Shown: positions 8,309-16,941 of the stretch, piece by piece
Position numbering within the stretch: position 1 is the stretch's first letter
Layout: each line of letters begins with the position of its first letter
DNA from: Corynebacterium suicordis DSM 45110
GTDB lineage: Bacteria > Actinomycetota > Actinomycetes > Mycobacteriales > Mycobacteriaceae
Assembly (NCBI RefSeq): GCF_015351405.1
Contig: NZ_JADKMY010000001.1
Coordinates: 1,320,511 to 1,384,510, forward strand
Direction of reading: 5' to 3'
DNA: 64,000 nucleotides
Program-made: the position numbers and the translations under genes
The notes under the pieces: model-generated
The model's input: only the letters and a program-made list of their open reading frames with translations
What the model was told of the DNA's origin: nothing
Database searches by the model: none

Positions 8309-9787
8309 ATGACTAATTCTTCTCCGTCCTTCGAGTCTGCCTCCGCAGCAGGTTCCGCACAGATCGGTGTTGTCGGCCTAGCCGTCATGGGCTCCAACAT
8401 CGCGCGAAACTTCGCTAACCACGGTCACACCGTGGCGGTATACAACCGCACCACCGCCAAGACCGAGGCATTCATCAACGAGTTCGGCGAAACCGCCAAC
8501 TTCGTGCCCTCTGCAACCATTGAGGATTTCGTGGCCTCCCTGGAGCGTCCACGCCGTGCCCTGATCATGGTTGCCGCCGGAGCTGGCACCGATGCCGTGA
8601 TCAACCAGCTGGCTGATGCCATGGATGAGGGCGATATCATCATCGATGGTGGAAACGCCCTGTACACAGACACCATCCGCCGTGAGCGCGAGATGTCCGA
8701 GCGTGGACTCATGTTCGTCGGCGCGGGCATCTCCGGTGGCGAAGAAGGTGCCCTCAACGGCCCCGCCATCATGCCCGGTGGCCCCAAGGAGTCCTACGAA
8801 TACTTGGGTCCATTGCTGGAGTCCATCTCCGCGCAGGTTGATGGCGTGCCTTGCTGCACCCACATCGGCCCCGATGGCGCTGGCCACTTCGTGAAGATGG
8901 TGCACAACGGCATCGAGTACGCCGACATGCAGGTTATCGGCGAGGCCTATCACCTCTTGCGCTACTCCGCCGGTATGGAGCCCGCAGAGATCGCTGAGAT
9001 CTTCCGCGAGTGGAACCAGGGTCCTCTGGAGAGCTACCTCATCGAGATCACTGCTGAAGTACTCGCTCAGGTAGACGAGGAAACCGGCAAGCCACTGGTG
9101 GATATCATCGTGGATTCCGCTGGTCAGAAGGGCACGGGTCGCTGGACCGTCAAGTCCGCGCTGGATCTGGGCATTCCCGTCACGGGCATCGGCGAAGCCG
9201 TTTTCGCCCGTGCGCTCTCCTCCGCCCGCGAGCAGCGCCAGGCTGCCCACGGCAAGCTTCCTTCCGGTTCTGTCAGCCAGGGCATCGATCCAGAGTCCAA
9301 GGCTCAGTTCACCGAGGATGTCCGTCGCGCGCTCTACGCCTCCAAGCTGGTGGCTTATGCGCAGGGCTTTGATCAGATCTTGGCTGGTTCCAAGGAGTAC
9401 AACTGGAATGTTGATCCCAAGGACATGGCCACCATTTGGCGTGGTGGTTGCATCATTCGCGCCCGCTTCCTGAACCGCGTCCGCGAGGCATACGAGAAGA
9501 ATCCAGCTTTGCCTTCCCTGCTGCTGGATGATTATTTCAATGGCGAGCTGCAGGATCTCATCGATTCTTGGCGCCGCATCGTGGTCACCGCCACGCTGCA
9601 GGGACTGCCTGTTCCCGTGTTCGCCTCTTCCCTGTCTTACTACGATGCTCTCCGCGCCGAGCGTCTCCCAGCTGCTCTGATCCAGGGTCAGCGTGACTTC
9701 TTCGGTGCCCACACCTACGGCCGCATCGACCGCGAGGGCGCATTCCATACCCTGTGGTCCGGCAACCGTAATGAGGTCGAAGCCTAA
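8309..9787 (+). CDS. gnd: 6-phosphogluconate dehydrogenase, decarboxylating
   Basis: 492 residues, the usual length of the long (E. coli/corynebacterial) form. It oxidises 6-phosphogluconate to ribulose 5-phosphate and CO2 with NADP in the pentose phosphate pathway. Visible: the NADP Rossmann loop GVVGLAVMGSNIARNFANHGH near residue 22, IIDGGNALYTDTIRRERE, the signature GISGGEEGALNGPAIMPGG, the catalytic lysine/asparagine region GHFVKMVHNGIEYADMQ and the C-terminal dimerisation region with YFGAHTYGR-like FFGAHTYGRID. The helicase start codon follows the stop codon without a gap, so the two are probably translationally linked. Confidence 0.97.
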   Translation: MTNSSPSFESASAAGSAQIGVVGLAVMGSNIARNFANHGHTVAVYNRTTAKTEAFINEFGETANFVPSATIEDFVASLERPRRALIMVAAGAGTDAVINQLADAMDEGDIIIDGGNALYTDTIRREREMSERGLMFVGAGISGGEEGALNGPAIMPGGPKESYEYLGPLLESISAQVDGVPCCTHIGPDGAGHFVKMVHNGIEYADMQVIGEAYHLLRYSAGMEPAEIAEIFREWNQGPLESYLIEITAEVLAQVDEETGKPLVDIIVDSAGQKGTGRWTVKSALDLGIPVTGIGEAVFARALSSAREQRQAAHGKLPSGSVSQGIDPESKAQFTEDVRRALYASKLVAYAQGFDQILAGSKEYNWNVDPKDMATIWRGGCIIRARFLNRVREAYEKNPALPSLLLDDYFNGELQDLIDSWRRIVVTATLQGLPVPVFASSLSYYDALRAERLPAALIQGQRDFFGAHTYGRIDREGAFHTLWSGNRNEVEA

Positions 9788-11437
9788 GTGTCATCTGATT
9801 CTTCTTCACGACGCCGCGTCGTTCGTCGGGGTAGCCGTGCGCTGGGCGATTCCTCTGAGTCTTCAGAGGGTCGTTCTTCTTCTCGACGCCGCAACGATTC
9901 ATCCGGCTCATCCACTTCTCGAAACTCATCCCGCTCAGGCGGTTCACGCACTGGCGGATCCCGCCGTGGAGACAGCTCTGGGGACAATCGCCCCAACTGG
10001 ACTCCGAAGCGCAAGCCGAACAAGGATGCCCAGGCGGATACCCGCCCGGGTTCCAAGCAGGGTTCCAAGCCTGGTTCTCGGCAGGGTGGGCGTCGAGAAG
10101 ATCGACGAGATGAGCAAGGCCGCATCCGCCGCGACGATCGCCACAACCCACGCTCCACTGAGCGCAACGCGCGCAATAACAACCGCCCCGATGCGCAGCG
10201 TCTTCCTGAGGTTGACCCCGGATACTCGATGGTTCAGAGGTCTACCAAGGAATCCGTAGAGCCCGTGGCAATGGCGGATACCTCCACCACGTTCGCGGAC
10301 CTTGGCCTGCCATTGGCGCTGGTCAACGCCCTCAAGGATGAGGGCATCCTCCACCCTTTCCCGATTCAGGCCAAAGCGATTCCACAGGCATTGGACGGCA
10401 AAGACATCCTCGGCCGTGGCCCCACGGGGTCCGGCAAGACCTTCACATTTGGTTTGCCCATCATCTCCTCCCTCATGCAGGGTGCCTCGTCGCTGCGCGC
10501 TCCGCGTGCGGTGATCCTGGCCCCGACGCGCGAGCTCGCGGCACAGATCCGTGCTCGCCTGGAGCCCCTCGCGGGCGCGGCTGGTCAGCGAGTTCTGGAA
10601 GTCGTGGGCGGCGTGAAAATCTCCCACAACATCCGCGCTCTGGCCCGCCCGGTGGATATCCTCGTGGCCACCCCAGGCCGTGCACAGGATCTGCTGGATC
10701 AAAAGCAGATCTCCTTTAAGAACGTGGAGATCGTGGCGCTTGATGAGGCCGACCAGATGGCAGACATGGGCTTCTTGCCGCAGGTCAAGCGCCTGATGGA
10801 CAAGATGCCCAAGAATGCGCAGCACCTGCTGTTCAGCGCCACACTCGACGGCGATGTGCAGATCCTGGTGGATCGCTACATGAATAATCCCATCACGCAC
10901 TCCACCGGTGAGGCGCAGGTTCGCGTCGATTCCATGGATCACTACCTCACCCCGGTTCAGGACGGCCCAGCTCGCAACCAGTTGGTGGTGGATATCGGCA
11001 AGCGCTCCACCCGCACCATCATGTTCACCCGCACCAAGCACGGTGCGGATCGCATGGCAAAGAAGCTGGTGAAGTCCGGCGTGCGCGCTGTGGCGCTGCA
11101 CGGTAACAAGGGGCAGAATTCCCGCACCGCAGCGATCGATAGCTTCACCGCGGGTGATACCCAGGTGATGGTCGCCACGGACATTGCTGCTCGTGGTATC
11201 GATATTTCCGGCGTGGAGCTCGTGGTTCACGTGGATGTTCCCGCCGAGCACAAGGCGTATGTTCACCGCGCCGGCCGTACGGCTCGCGCTGGCACGTCCG
11301 GCACCGTGGTGACGTTGTGCTTTGCCGACGCCACCTCTGATGCCCTCAAGCTTCTCGACAAGGCCGGGGTAACTCCCACCGAGCTGTCCCCCACCGCGTT
11401 GCTGAAAATGCTGCAGCACAATCAGGGGCGTGCATAA
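9788..11437 (+). CDS. DEAD-box RNA helicase with Ser/Arg-rich N-terminus
   Basis: 549 residues from a GTG placed directly after the gnd stop. Residues 1-145 are a low-complexity Ser/Arg/Gly/Asp tail, probably disordered and RNA-binding. The helicase core then shows the Q motif (FADLGLPLALVNALKDEGI...FPIQ), Walker A GPTGSGKT near 213-220, PTRELAAQI, TPGR, DEAD near 318, SAT near 350, ARGIDI and HRAGRTAR near 492-500, i.e. all motifs for ATP-dependent RNA unwinding. There is no long C-terminal extension. Likely role: rRNA/mRNA remodelling; which RhlE/DeaD subclass is not settled by sequence alone. Confidence 0.93.
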   Translation: MSSDSSSRRRVVRRGSRALGDSSESSEGRSSSRRRNDSSGSSTSRNSSRSGGSRTGGSRRGDSSGDNRPNWTPKRKPNKDAQADTRPGSKQGSKPGSRQGGRREDRRDEQGRIRRDDRHNPRSTERNARNNNRPDAQRLPEVDPGYSMVQRSTKESVEPVAMADTSTTFADLGLPLALVNALKDEGILHPFPIQAKAIPQALDGKDILGRGPTGSGKTFTFGLPIISSLMQGASSLRAPRAVILAPTRELAAQIRARLEPLAGAAGQRVLEVVGGVKISHNIRALARPVDILVATPGRAQDLLDQKQISFKNVEIVALDEADQMADMGFLPQVKRLMDKMPKNAQHLLFSATLDGDVQILVDRYMNNPITHSTGEAQVRVDSMDHYLTPVQDGPARNQLVVDIGKRSTRTIMFTRTKHGADRMAKKLVKSGVRAVALHGNKGQNSRTAAIDSFTAGDTQVMVATDIAARGIDISGVELVVHVDVPAEHKAYVHRAGRTARAGTSGTVVTLCFADATSDALKLLDKAGVTPTELSPTALLKMLQHNQGRA

Positions 11438-11440
11438 TCC

Positions 11441-12808
11441 GTGGACATTGTCCTCTCTATTCTTGGACTGATCGGCTTCATCGCCCTGACCGGCTGTACT
11501 GGCCTGTTCGTGGCGGCGGAGTTTGCTCTCACGGGCTTGGAACGCTCGACGGTCGATGACCATGTAGCGAAAAAGGGTGATGGCACCGCTAAATTGCTCC
11601 GCCGCGCACATGGCGAACTGAGCTTCGTCCTTTCCGGCGCACAGCTGGGCATCACCATCACCACGCTAGCTACCGGTTACTTGGCTGAGCCCATCCTGGC
11701 CAAGTTCTTCACCCCAATGCTGGAACTCTTTGGCCTGAGCGAGACCGCCACTGGCCCGATTGCACTGATTTTGTCTCTGATCATCGCTACTGGTCTTTCC
11801 ATGGTTTTCGGTGAGCTCGTACCGAAGAACCTGGCCATCGCCCACCCACTGCCGACTGGCCGATACGCCATCCGCCCTGTGTGGGTATTCAACAAGGTGC
11901 TCTCCAAGTTCATCTCTGCGCTCAATGATTCCGCTAACTTCATCGTGCGGAAACTTGGTGTGGAGCCAGCTGATGAGCTAGCGAGTGCGCGTAGCCCGCA
12001 GGAGCTTTCCGCGCTGGTGCGACACTCCACCGGCAACGGCGGTTTCACCGCTGGTAAAGCCCGGGTACTGGACCGCTCCCTCAAATTCAGCGAGACCAAC
12101 GCGGATGACCTCATGTCCCCCCGTTCCACAGTGGTGACGTTGGATATGGAAGATACCGCGCTGGATCTCATCAAGGTGGCGCTGGAAACAGGCCACTCCC
12201 GCTTCCCGGTCACCCGGGGAGATCTGGATGACACCATCGGCGTGGTCCACATCAAGGATGCACTCGGGGTTCCGCAAGCAGAGCGCGCTCACACCTCGGT
12301 GAGCACGCTGGCTCGCCAAGTTCCCACCATCCCCGCCAGCTTGGGCGGTGAGGCCGTGTTGGCTCGCGTCCGCAGCGCCGGTTCCCAACTGGTGCTGGTC
12401 GCGGACGAATACGGTGGCACCGCAGGCATCGTCACCATCGAAGATGTGGTGGAAGAGATCGTCGGCGAGGTATGGGATGAGCATGACAACCGCGCCGAAG
12501 ATGCGGAAGTCAAGCGCGAAGGCCAGCACTGGGAAGTCTCCGGGCTGGTACGCACCGATGAGCTGCCCGAGTACGTGGGTTACACCCCACCCGAAGGCCC
12601 CTATGAAACCCTGGGCGGACTGCTCATGCAGAGCCTGGGAAGGATCCCGGAGGAAGGCGATACCGTACTGCTCCCGGAACAAACCGCCGCACTAGCCTCT
12701 TTCGAGGCCGGAGGGGATTTCCGATGGGAAGCCACAGTGATTTCCATGGATAACCGCCGCGTTGATCGAGTCCGCATGCTGCCAGTCAAGAAGGAGGAAA
12801 ACTCATGA
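11441..12808 (+). CDS. CNNM/CorC-type transporter with CBS domains (hemolysin-family), copy 1
   Basis: 455 residues starting at a GTG 3 bp after the helicase stop. Domains: an N-terminal CNNM (DUF21) region with about three to four membrane helices (first helix IVLSILGLIGFIALTGCTGLFVAAEFAL), the conserved MVFGELVPKNLAIAHP motif, a paired CBS domain (MSPRSTVVTLDMEDTALDLIKVALETGHSRFPVTRG...IGVVHIKDAL and VLVADEYGGTAGIVTIEDVVEEIVGE), and a C-terminal CorC/HlyC domain. The family includes Mg2+/Na+ exchangers and is often mislabelled hemolysin. It overlaps the next, paralogous gene by 4 bp (ATGA); the pair probably forms a heteromer, which is inference. Confidence 0.9.
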   Translation: MDIVLSILGLIGFIALTGCTGLFVAAEFALTGLERSTVDDHVAKKGDGTAKLLRRAHGELSFVLSGAQLGITITTLATGYLAEPILAKFFTPMLELFGLSETATGPIALILSLIIATGLSMVFGELVPKNLAIAHPLPTGRYAIRPVWVFNKVLSKFISALNDSANFIVRKLGVEPADELASARSPQELSALVRHSTGNGGFTAGKARVLDRSLKFSETNADDLMSPRSTVVTLDMEDTALDLIKVALETGHSRFPVTRGDLDDTIGVVHIKDALGVPQAERAHTSVSTLARQVPTIPASLGGEAVLARVRSAGSQLVLVADEYGGTAGIVTIEDVVEEIVGEVWDEHDNRAEDAEVKREGQHWEVSGLVRTDELPEYVGYTPPEGPYETLGGLLMQSLGRIPEEGDTVLLPEQTAALASFEAGGDFRWEATVISMDNRRVDRVRMLPVKKEENS

Positions 12809-13878
12809 GTTCAGATCTCTGGGCCATCGTCTTTGCATTCTTCCTCCTCGGCTTAAACGCGTTCTTCGTGGGTGTGGAGTTCGCACTGATCTCCTCCCGC
12901 CGCGACCGTCTGGACAACATGATCGCCACGGGTAACCGCAGCGCGGTCAAGGTGCTCGAGGCAACCGAGAACCTCTCGATCCAACTGGCGGGCGCCCAAT
13001 TCGGCATCACGCTGGCCTCCGTTCTGCTGGGTAAAGTGGGCGAGCCCGCTATCGCCCACCTCATCGAGGTTCCGTTTGCCAGCCTGGGTTTGCCGGAGCA
13101 CTTCCTGCACCCAGTGTCTTTCACCATCTCACTGTTGATCGTGACTATCCTGCACATCATCCTGGGTGAAATGGTGCCGAAGAATATTGCTCTGGCCGGG
13201 CCGGAGACGATCGCGACCTACCTGATCCGCCCGCACTTGCTGTTCCTGAAGATCGCCCACCCCATCATGGTGTTCCTCAACTGGATCGCGCGCATCACCT
13301 TGCGTGCGGTGGGTGTGGAGCAAAAGGATGAGCTGGATTCCACCGTCTCCCCTTCTGAATTGGCCAGCATGATCGCTGAATCCCGTTCAGAAGGTCTGAT
13401 TGCCCCGGCTGAGGCGGCGCGACTGTCCAATGCTTTGGGCAGCTCTCGCCGCACCCTGCAGGAAGTGCTCATTCCCCGACAGGATGTCCGCACCATCGAG
13501 CAGCACGGCCGGCACGTGATGGTTTCAGACGTGGAGAATGCCGTGATTGATACCGGTTTCTCCCGCTTCCCCGTCAGGAACGCCGCCGGCGAATGGACCG
13601 GATACATCCACATCAAGGATGTGCTGGATAACGTGGCCCTGGATTCCGATCCCTCCACGCCTTCCTCCAGCACTCCACTGGATGCCGCCGATGTTCGTGA
13701 TCTGATCATCGTTCCCCTCAATGAGAACTTTGATACCGCGATGCGCCGGATGCGCCAGACCTCCAGCCACATGGCTGCGGTGAAGGATGACACCAACGCG
13801 ATCGTCGGAATTGTGACCTTGGAGGACATCATTGAGGAGTTGGTGGGAACAGTGCGAGACTGGACCCACGATGACTAA
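12805..13878 (+). CDS. CNNM/CorC-type transporter with CBS domains (hemolysin-family), copy 2
   Basis: 357 residues, paralogue of the upstream gene but shorter: CNNM membrane region (LWAIVFAFFLLGLNAFFVGVEFALISSRR, ITLASVLLGKVGEP, ILGEMVPKNIALAGPE), then paired CBS domains (LIPRQDVRTIEQ...DTGFSRFPVRN...GYIHIKDVLD and HMAAVKDDTNAIVGIVTLEDIIEELVG). It stops at the end of the CBS pair, so the CorC_HlyC domain present in copy 1 is missing. RBS AAGGAGG lies nine bases before the ATG; the start overlaps the stop of copy 1 (ATGA) and its stop overlaps the next start by 8 bp, so the four genes form a tight operon. Role in Mg2+ homeostasis is inferred from the family. Confidence 0.9.
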   Translation: MSSDLWAIVFAFFLLGLNAFFVGVEFALISSRRDRLDNMIATGNRSAVKVLEATENLSIQLAGAQFGITLASVLLGKVGEPAIAHLIEVPFASLGLPEHFLHPVSFTISLLIVTILHIILGEMVPKNIALAGPETIATYLIRPHLLFLKIAHPIMVFLNWIARITLRAVGVEQKDELDSTVSPSELASMIAESRSEGLIAPAEAARLSNALGSSRRTLQEVLIPRQDVRTIEQHGRHVMVSDVENAVIDTGFSRFPVRNAAGEWTGYIHIKDVLDNVALDSDPSTPSSSTPLDAADVRDLIIVPLNENFDTAMRRMRQTSSHMAAVKDDTNAIVGIVTLEDIIEELVGTVRDWTHDD

Positions 13879-14785
13879 GATCCTCTCCCACGCCGAATGG
13901 ACCGCACAGCGCGAAAAGCACGTGCGGAAGGTGGAAGAGCTCACTGCTGCGGCTCGAGAAAGGCGCACCCGCGGTGAGCGGCACCCGGTGTGGGATTTCA
14001 TGTTCAGCTACTACCCCGTCACCCCAGGCAAGCTCGCGCATTGGCACCCCGGCATTGGGGTGGCGCTGGAAATTGAGAATCATGCTGCGGGGGCAGAGGC
14101 GGCGTCGACAAAAAAGACGGCCGACCTGCCGAAACACAAGGATCACTACGTGGAGCGCGAGGGCATGTGGACGCTGGATGCGCAGAAGCATTGGGCGGAT
14201 CGGGGTAAATCGATCGGGTATATCCACCGGCTGCTGGCCCTAACGCTGCAGCGCCCACCGCAACTGGGATGTTTCGGGCTGCATGAATGGGCCATGGTCT
14301 ACAAGGATGCGCCTCGCCACCCGGAACCCTTGCGTCTGGGGGCTGAGGGGACCGATGCGGTGGTGGAGCAAGGCCAGCTCAAATGCACCCATTTCGACGC
14401 CTACCGCTTCTTCACCGAACGCGCGGTACCCCTCAATGAGCTCTCGCCAGCCAGGGAATCCCAACACGAATTGGAGCAACCGGGATGCCTGCACGCCACG
14501 ATGGATGTATACAAGTGGGCCACGAAGCTGGGGCCGGTGATTCCTGGAGACTTGTGGCTCCGGGCATTCGAATTGGCGTGTGACGTGAGAGTTTTGGACA
14601 TGGAGGCCAGCCCGTATGATCTTCGCGAATGGGGTTTTTCGCCGGTGAAGATTGAGAAGCCCGCCGGGCGAGCTGAGTACGTGCGGAGGCAACGGGAGCT
14701 CATGGAGCGCGGACAGGCACTGCGCGCGGAAATAATTGGCATTCTGGAGTCTTACTTTTCGCAGCTGCGTCCAGTGAGCAGCTAG
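13871..14785 (+). CDS. Actinobacterial protein of the type annotated as 3-methyladenine DNA glycosylase
   Basis: 304 residues. The opening SHAEWTAQREKHVRKVEELTAAARERRTRGERHPVWDFMFSYY...GKLAHWHPG is characteristic of an actinobacterial family that databases name 3-methyladenine DNA glycosylase; I see neither a helix-hairpin-helix nor an AlkA/Tag zinc motif, so the enzymatic name is weakly founded. No signal peptide or membrane segment; the C-terminus is charged and helical (EYVRRQRELMERGQALRAEIIGILESYFSQL). An in-frame ATG at 13832 lies deep within the previous gene; the ATG at 13871 overlaps its stop by 8 bp (ATGACTAA), indicating translational coupling. Confidence 0.65.
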   Translation: MTKILSHAEWTAQREKHVRKVEELTAAARERRTRGERHPVWDFMFSYYPVTPGKLAHWHPGIGVALEIENHAAGAEAASTKKTADLPKHKDHYVEREGMWTLDAQKHWADRGKSIGYIHRLLALTLQRPPQLGCFGLHEWAMVYKDAPRHPEPLRLGAEGTDAVVEQGQLKCTHFDAYRFFTERAVPLNELSPARESQHELEQPGCLHATMDVYKWATKLGPVIPGDLWLRAFELACDVRVLDMEASPYDLREWGFSPVKIEKPAGRAEYVRRQRELMERGQALRAEIIGILESYFSQLRPVSS

Positions 14786-14823
14786 ACTACATTCATTGCT
14801 TTTCACCAGCCTCGGGAGGAAAT

Positions 14824-16089
14824 ATGGGTCGGCACAGTAACGGCACGAGAAACTACCGCATCGCCTCGTGGATGTGGTTGGCGCTTCTCGCGCTGTTGCT
14901 GATCATCGCGGTGGTGATTGGATGGGGAGCTTTGCGCTCCAGCAACACGGCTGCCAATGACCAGGCCCAGTGCCCCGAGGGTGATTACCAACTCAAGGTG
15001 TGGTCCGCGCAAGAACGCGAAGACACCGCAAACGAGCTGGTAGAGCGTTATAACGAGGCACACCACGTGGTCAACGATCACTGCGTGCAGGCGGAAGTTT
15101 CCACCGTGTCCGATGAGACGGCTTTGGAGCAGATCAAGAAGTCCGAAGACGTGGCCGGCGCATGGATCCCCGCAGATGCTGCTGCAGCTGCCAAGCAGTT
15201 GGAGAATGCTGCAGCAAAGCCCGTGGGTAATGAAGCTGCTGTGGTGAAGGATTCTGTGCTCTTCACACTGGGCAATGGGGCTGGCATTGCGGAGCAAACC
15301 ACCCGTTCCGCTACTGATTTCTCCGCATTTACCGCTGATGCAGAGGGCGCTTCTGTGGTCCCTCTGGCCGAGGTTGCTGCGGGTTCTGTGAACGGCGCAG
15401 GTTCTGCCGATGCCGGAGATTCTGCAGGAAACCCTGAAGGCGCGAACGCTGCTGGCGGGGCCGAAGATCCCTCTAAGGATGCTGCTGCAGGACAGAACGC
15501 TGGTGCTCAGGACGTGACGTTCGTGCTGGACACCTCCGGGTCCATGGGTCTCTACGAGGGCAACCAAACGCGCCTGGATAATCTGCGCGGGCCACTTGGA
15601 GAGACCATGCGCGCGGTGGGTGCCAACGGCGGTTCTGTCGGACTGTGGAACTACTCCTCCCCCATGAACGCTGGAGTGAACAACGCGTTCCGGAACAACG
15701 TGGACATTTCCGCAGACGATGACGGAACCCAGGCGGCAGGAGTGCTCAATCAGCTGAGCTTCGGTGGCGCCACGTACACGTATGAATCGGTACTCGCCGC
15801 ATATCGCGCTGCAGTGGAGAATGCCAAGGCCACGGGAGCGAGCAATTCCCGCGTGGTGCTGATCACCGATGGCCCGAATGATGGCGGGAATGCTTCCCTG
15901 GATGCTGCCATTGCAGAGATCCAGCGCCTGCACGGGGAATCACCCGTGGGTCTGGAGATCGTCACCATCGGGGCAAACGTGAACAACGGAGAGCTTGACC
16001 AGCTGGCTGCTGCGGGTGGGGGCATCGTGCATAGCGCTGCGGATTCCCTCAATGTCGCGGAGCCTCTGCGCGCAGCTACTGCCGGATAA
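14824..16089 (+). CDS. Membrane-anchored VWA-domain protein with solute-binding-like N-terminal half
   Basis: 421 residues with RBS GGGAGGA before the ATG. A single N-terminal helix (IASWMWLALLALLLIIAVVIGW) anchors the protein, most of which should lie outside the membrane. Residues ~55-170 (DYQLKVWSAQEREDTANELVERYNEAHH..., VSDETALEQIKKSEDVAGAWIPADAA) resemble the start of an extracellular solute-binding protein. An Ala/Gly/Asn-rich linker (~180-230) leads to a von Willebrand factor A domain (DVTFVLDTSGSMG, a DxSxS MIDAS metal site near 235; VVLITDGPND). Known actinobacterial relatives carry a full solute-binding domain plus VWA; here the former appears shortened. Function unknown, probably cell-envelope protein interaction. 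Confidence 0.8.
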   Translation: MGRHSNGTRNYRIASWMWLALLALLLIIAVVIGWGALRSSNTAANDQAQCPEGDYQLKVWSAQEREDTANELVERYNEAHHVVNDHCVQAEVSTVSDETALEQIKKSEDVAGAWIPADAAAAAKQLENAAAKPVGNEAAVVKDSVLFTLGNGAGIAEQTTRSATDFSAFTADAEGASVVPLAEVAAGSVNGAGSADAGDSAGNPEGANAAGGAEDPSKDAAAGQNAGAQDVTFVLDTSGSMGLYEGNQTRLDNLRGPLGETMRAVGANGGSVGLWNYSSPMNAGVNNAFRNNVDISADDDGTQAAGVLNQLSFGGATYTYESVLAAYRAAVENAKATGASNSRVVLITDGPNDGGNASLDAAIAEIQRLHGESPVGLEIVTIGANVNNGELDQLAAAGGGIVHSAADSLNVAEPLRAATAG

Positions 16090-16096
16090 AGCTAAA

Positions 16097-16116
16097 GCCC
16101 ACGCTAAGGCGTGGGC
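16097..16116. terminator. Hairpin terminator after the VWA gene
   Basis: Perfect 8-bp stem GCCCACGC/GCGTGGGC with a TAAG loop, between the convergent VWA and MerR genes. No T-tract follows on either strand, so termination strength is uncertain. Confidence 0.55.
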
Positions 16117-16173
16117 GGGCGGCTAGGCCGTAATGCTTTGGTTAAGCGTTAGGCGAAATTCGCAACCAGATTG

Positions 16174-16704
16174 TTAGGCCAGGCGACGACGACGGCGCTC
16201 AGCAAGCTCGTCGATCGCTGGATCCTGGTTGATCTTCTCGGAGGGGAACGCGGTGATGGTTCCCGTCAGCTCCTTCATCAAGCCAGGCAGTGCGATACCG
16301 AATACGCCTTGACCACCATTGAGGAGGTCGATGACCTCTTCTGGGGAGCGACATTCGTATACGGTGGTTCCATCGGAGACCAGGGTGATGCCGGAGAGGT
16401 CATCCACGCCGAGGTTTTCCAGCTTTTCCACTGCCTTGCGGATGTTCTGCAGGGAAATACCGGTGTCCAGCAGGCCCTTGACGATCTTAAGGACCAGGAT
16501 GTCGCGGAAAGAGTACAAGCGCTGGGAGCCAGAACCGTGCGCGTTGCGAATGGTGGGCTGCACGAGCTTGGTGCGAGCCCAGTAATCCAGCTGACGGTAG
16601 CTGATACCGGCAACTTGGCATGCGATGGGAACGCGGTAGCCGACTTCTTCGTCTGGCCCTTCCACGTCAAAGAGCGCGTCTTGCTGAGGAAGCTGCTTGC
16701 TCAT
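16174..16704 (-). CDS. MerR-family transcriptional regulator (Rv1830-type)
   Basis: 176 residues with RBS AGGAGA before the ATG. A MerR winged-helix DNA-binding domain occupies residues ~22-95 (GYRVPIACQVAGISYRQLDYWARTKLVQPTIRNAHGSGSQRLYSFRDILVLKIVKGLLDTGISLQNIRKAV). There are no cysteines arranged for metal sensing in the C-terminal part, which reads FECRSPEEVIDLLNGGQGVFGIALPGLMKEL-like sequence. The position, last in odhI-ftsR-DUF151-merR, matches mycobacterial Rv1830. Family knowledge: this second MerR protein is separate from FtsR; its regulon is not deducible here. A cluster of 9-bp direct repeats lies upstream. Confidence 0.88.
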   Translation of the reverse strand: MSKQLPQQDALFDVEGPDEEVGYRVPIACQVAGISYRQLDYWARTKLVQPTIRNAHGSGSQRLYSFRDILVLKIVKGLLDTGISLQNIRKAVEKLENLGVDDLSGITLVSDGTTVYECRSPEEVIDLLNGGQGVFGIALPGLMKELTGTITAFPSEKINQDPAIDELAERRRRRLA

Positions 16705-16941
16705 TATTTTCTCCTGGCTCGTGATGCTCTCTACATTAGAGGTACATCATTGTGATTTCCACACATGTGACTTCACCGCACCGCAGGTGAGGTGAATGGA
16801 CGCGAGAAAACTAAGCGAAATTCAACGCGTCCGTGGCTCACACGGGGACATGCAAAGGTTCAATCTAAACTTCACGGTTGATATTAACACTAGTCACAAA
16901 TGTCACAAGCGTAACAACACGCATGTTATTTCCGCAGGAGT
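16705..16941 (-). promoter_or_regulatory. Upstream region of the MerR gene with three tandem 9-bp repeats
   Basis: On the + strand GTCACAAAT (16893-16901), GTCACAAGC (16902-16910) and GTAACAACA (16911-16919) follow each other without gaps, i.e. TTGTGAC-type iterons read on the coding strand of merR. Nearby TCAA...TTGA half-sites (around 16860-16880) could also bind a MerR dimer. Candidate operator or activator site; the binding protein is not known. Confidence 0.4.

Noticed and set aside
8378..9748. Long antisense open frame opposite gnd (456 codons)
   Set aside because: Shadow of GC-rich codon use; composition is His/Gly/Asp-rich nonsense and the plus-strand frame is an unmistakable 6-phosphogluconate dehydrogenase.
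9944..11611. 555-codon antisense frame opposite the DEAD-box helicase
   Set aside because: No domain or motif; the helicase motifs on the other strand are complete.
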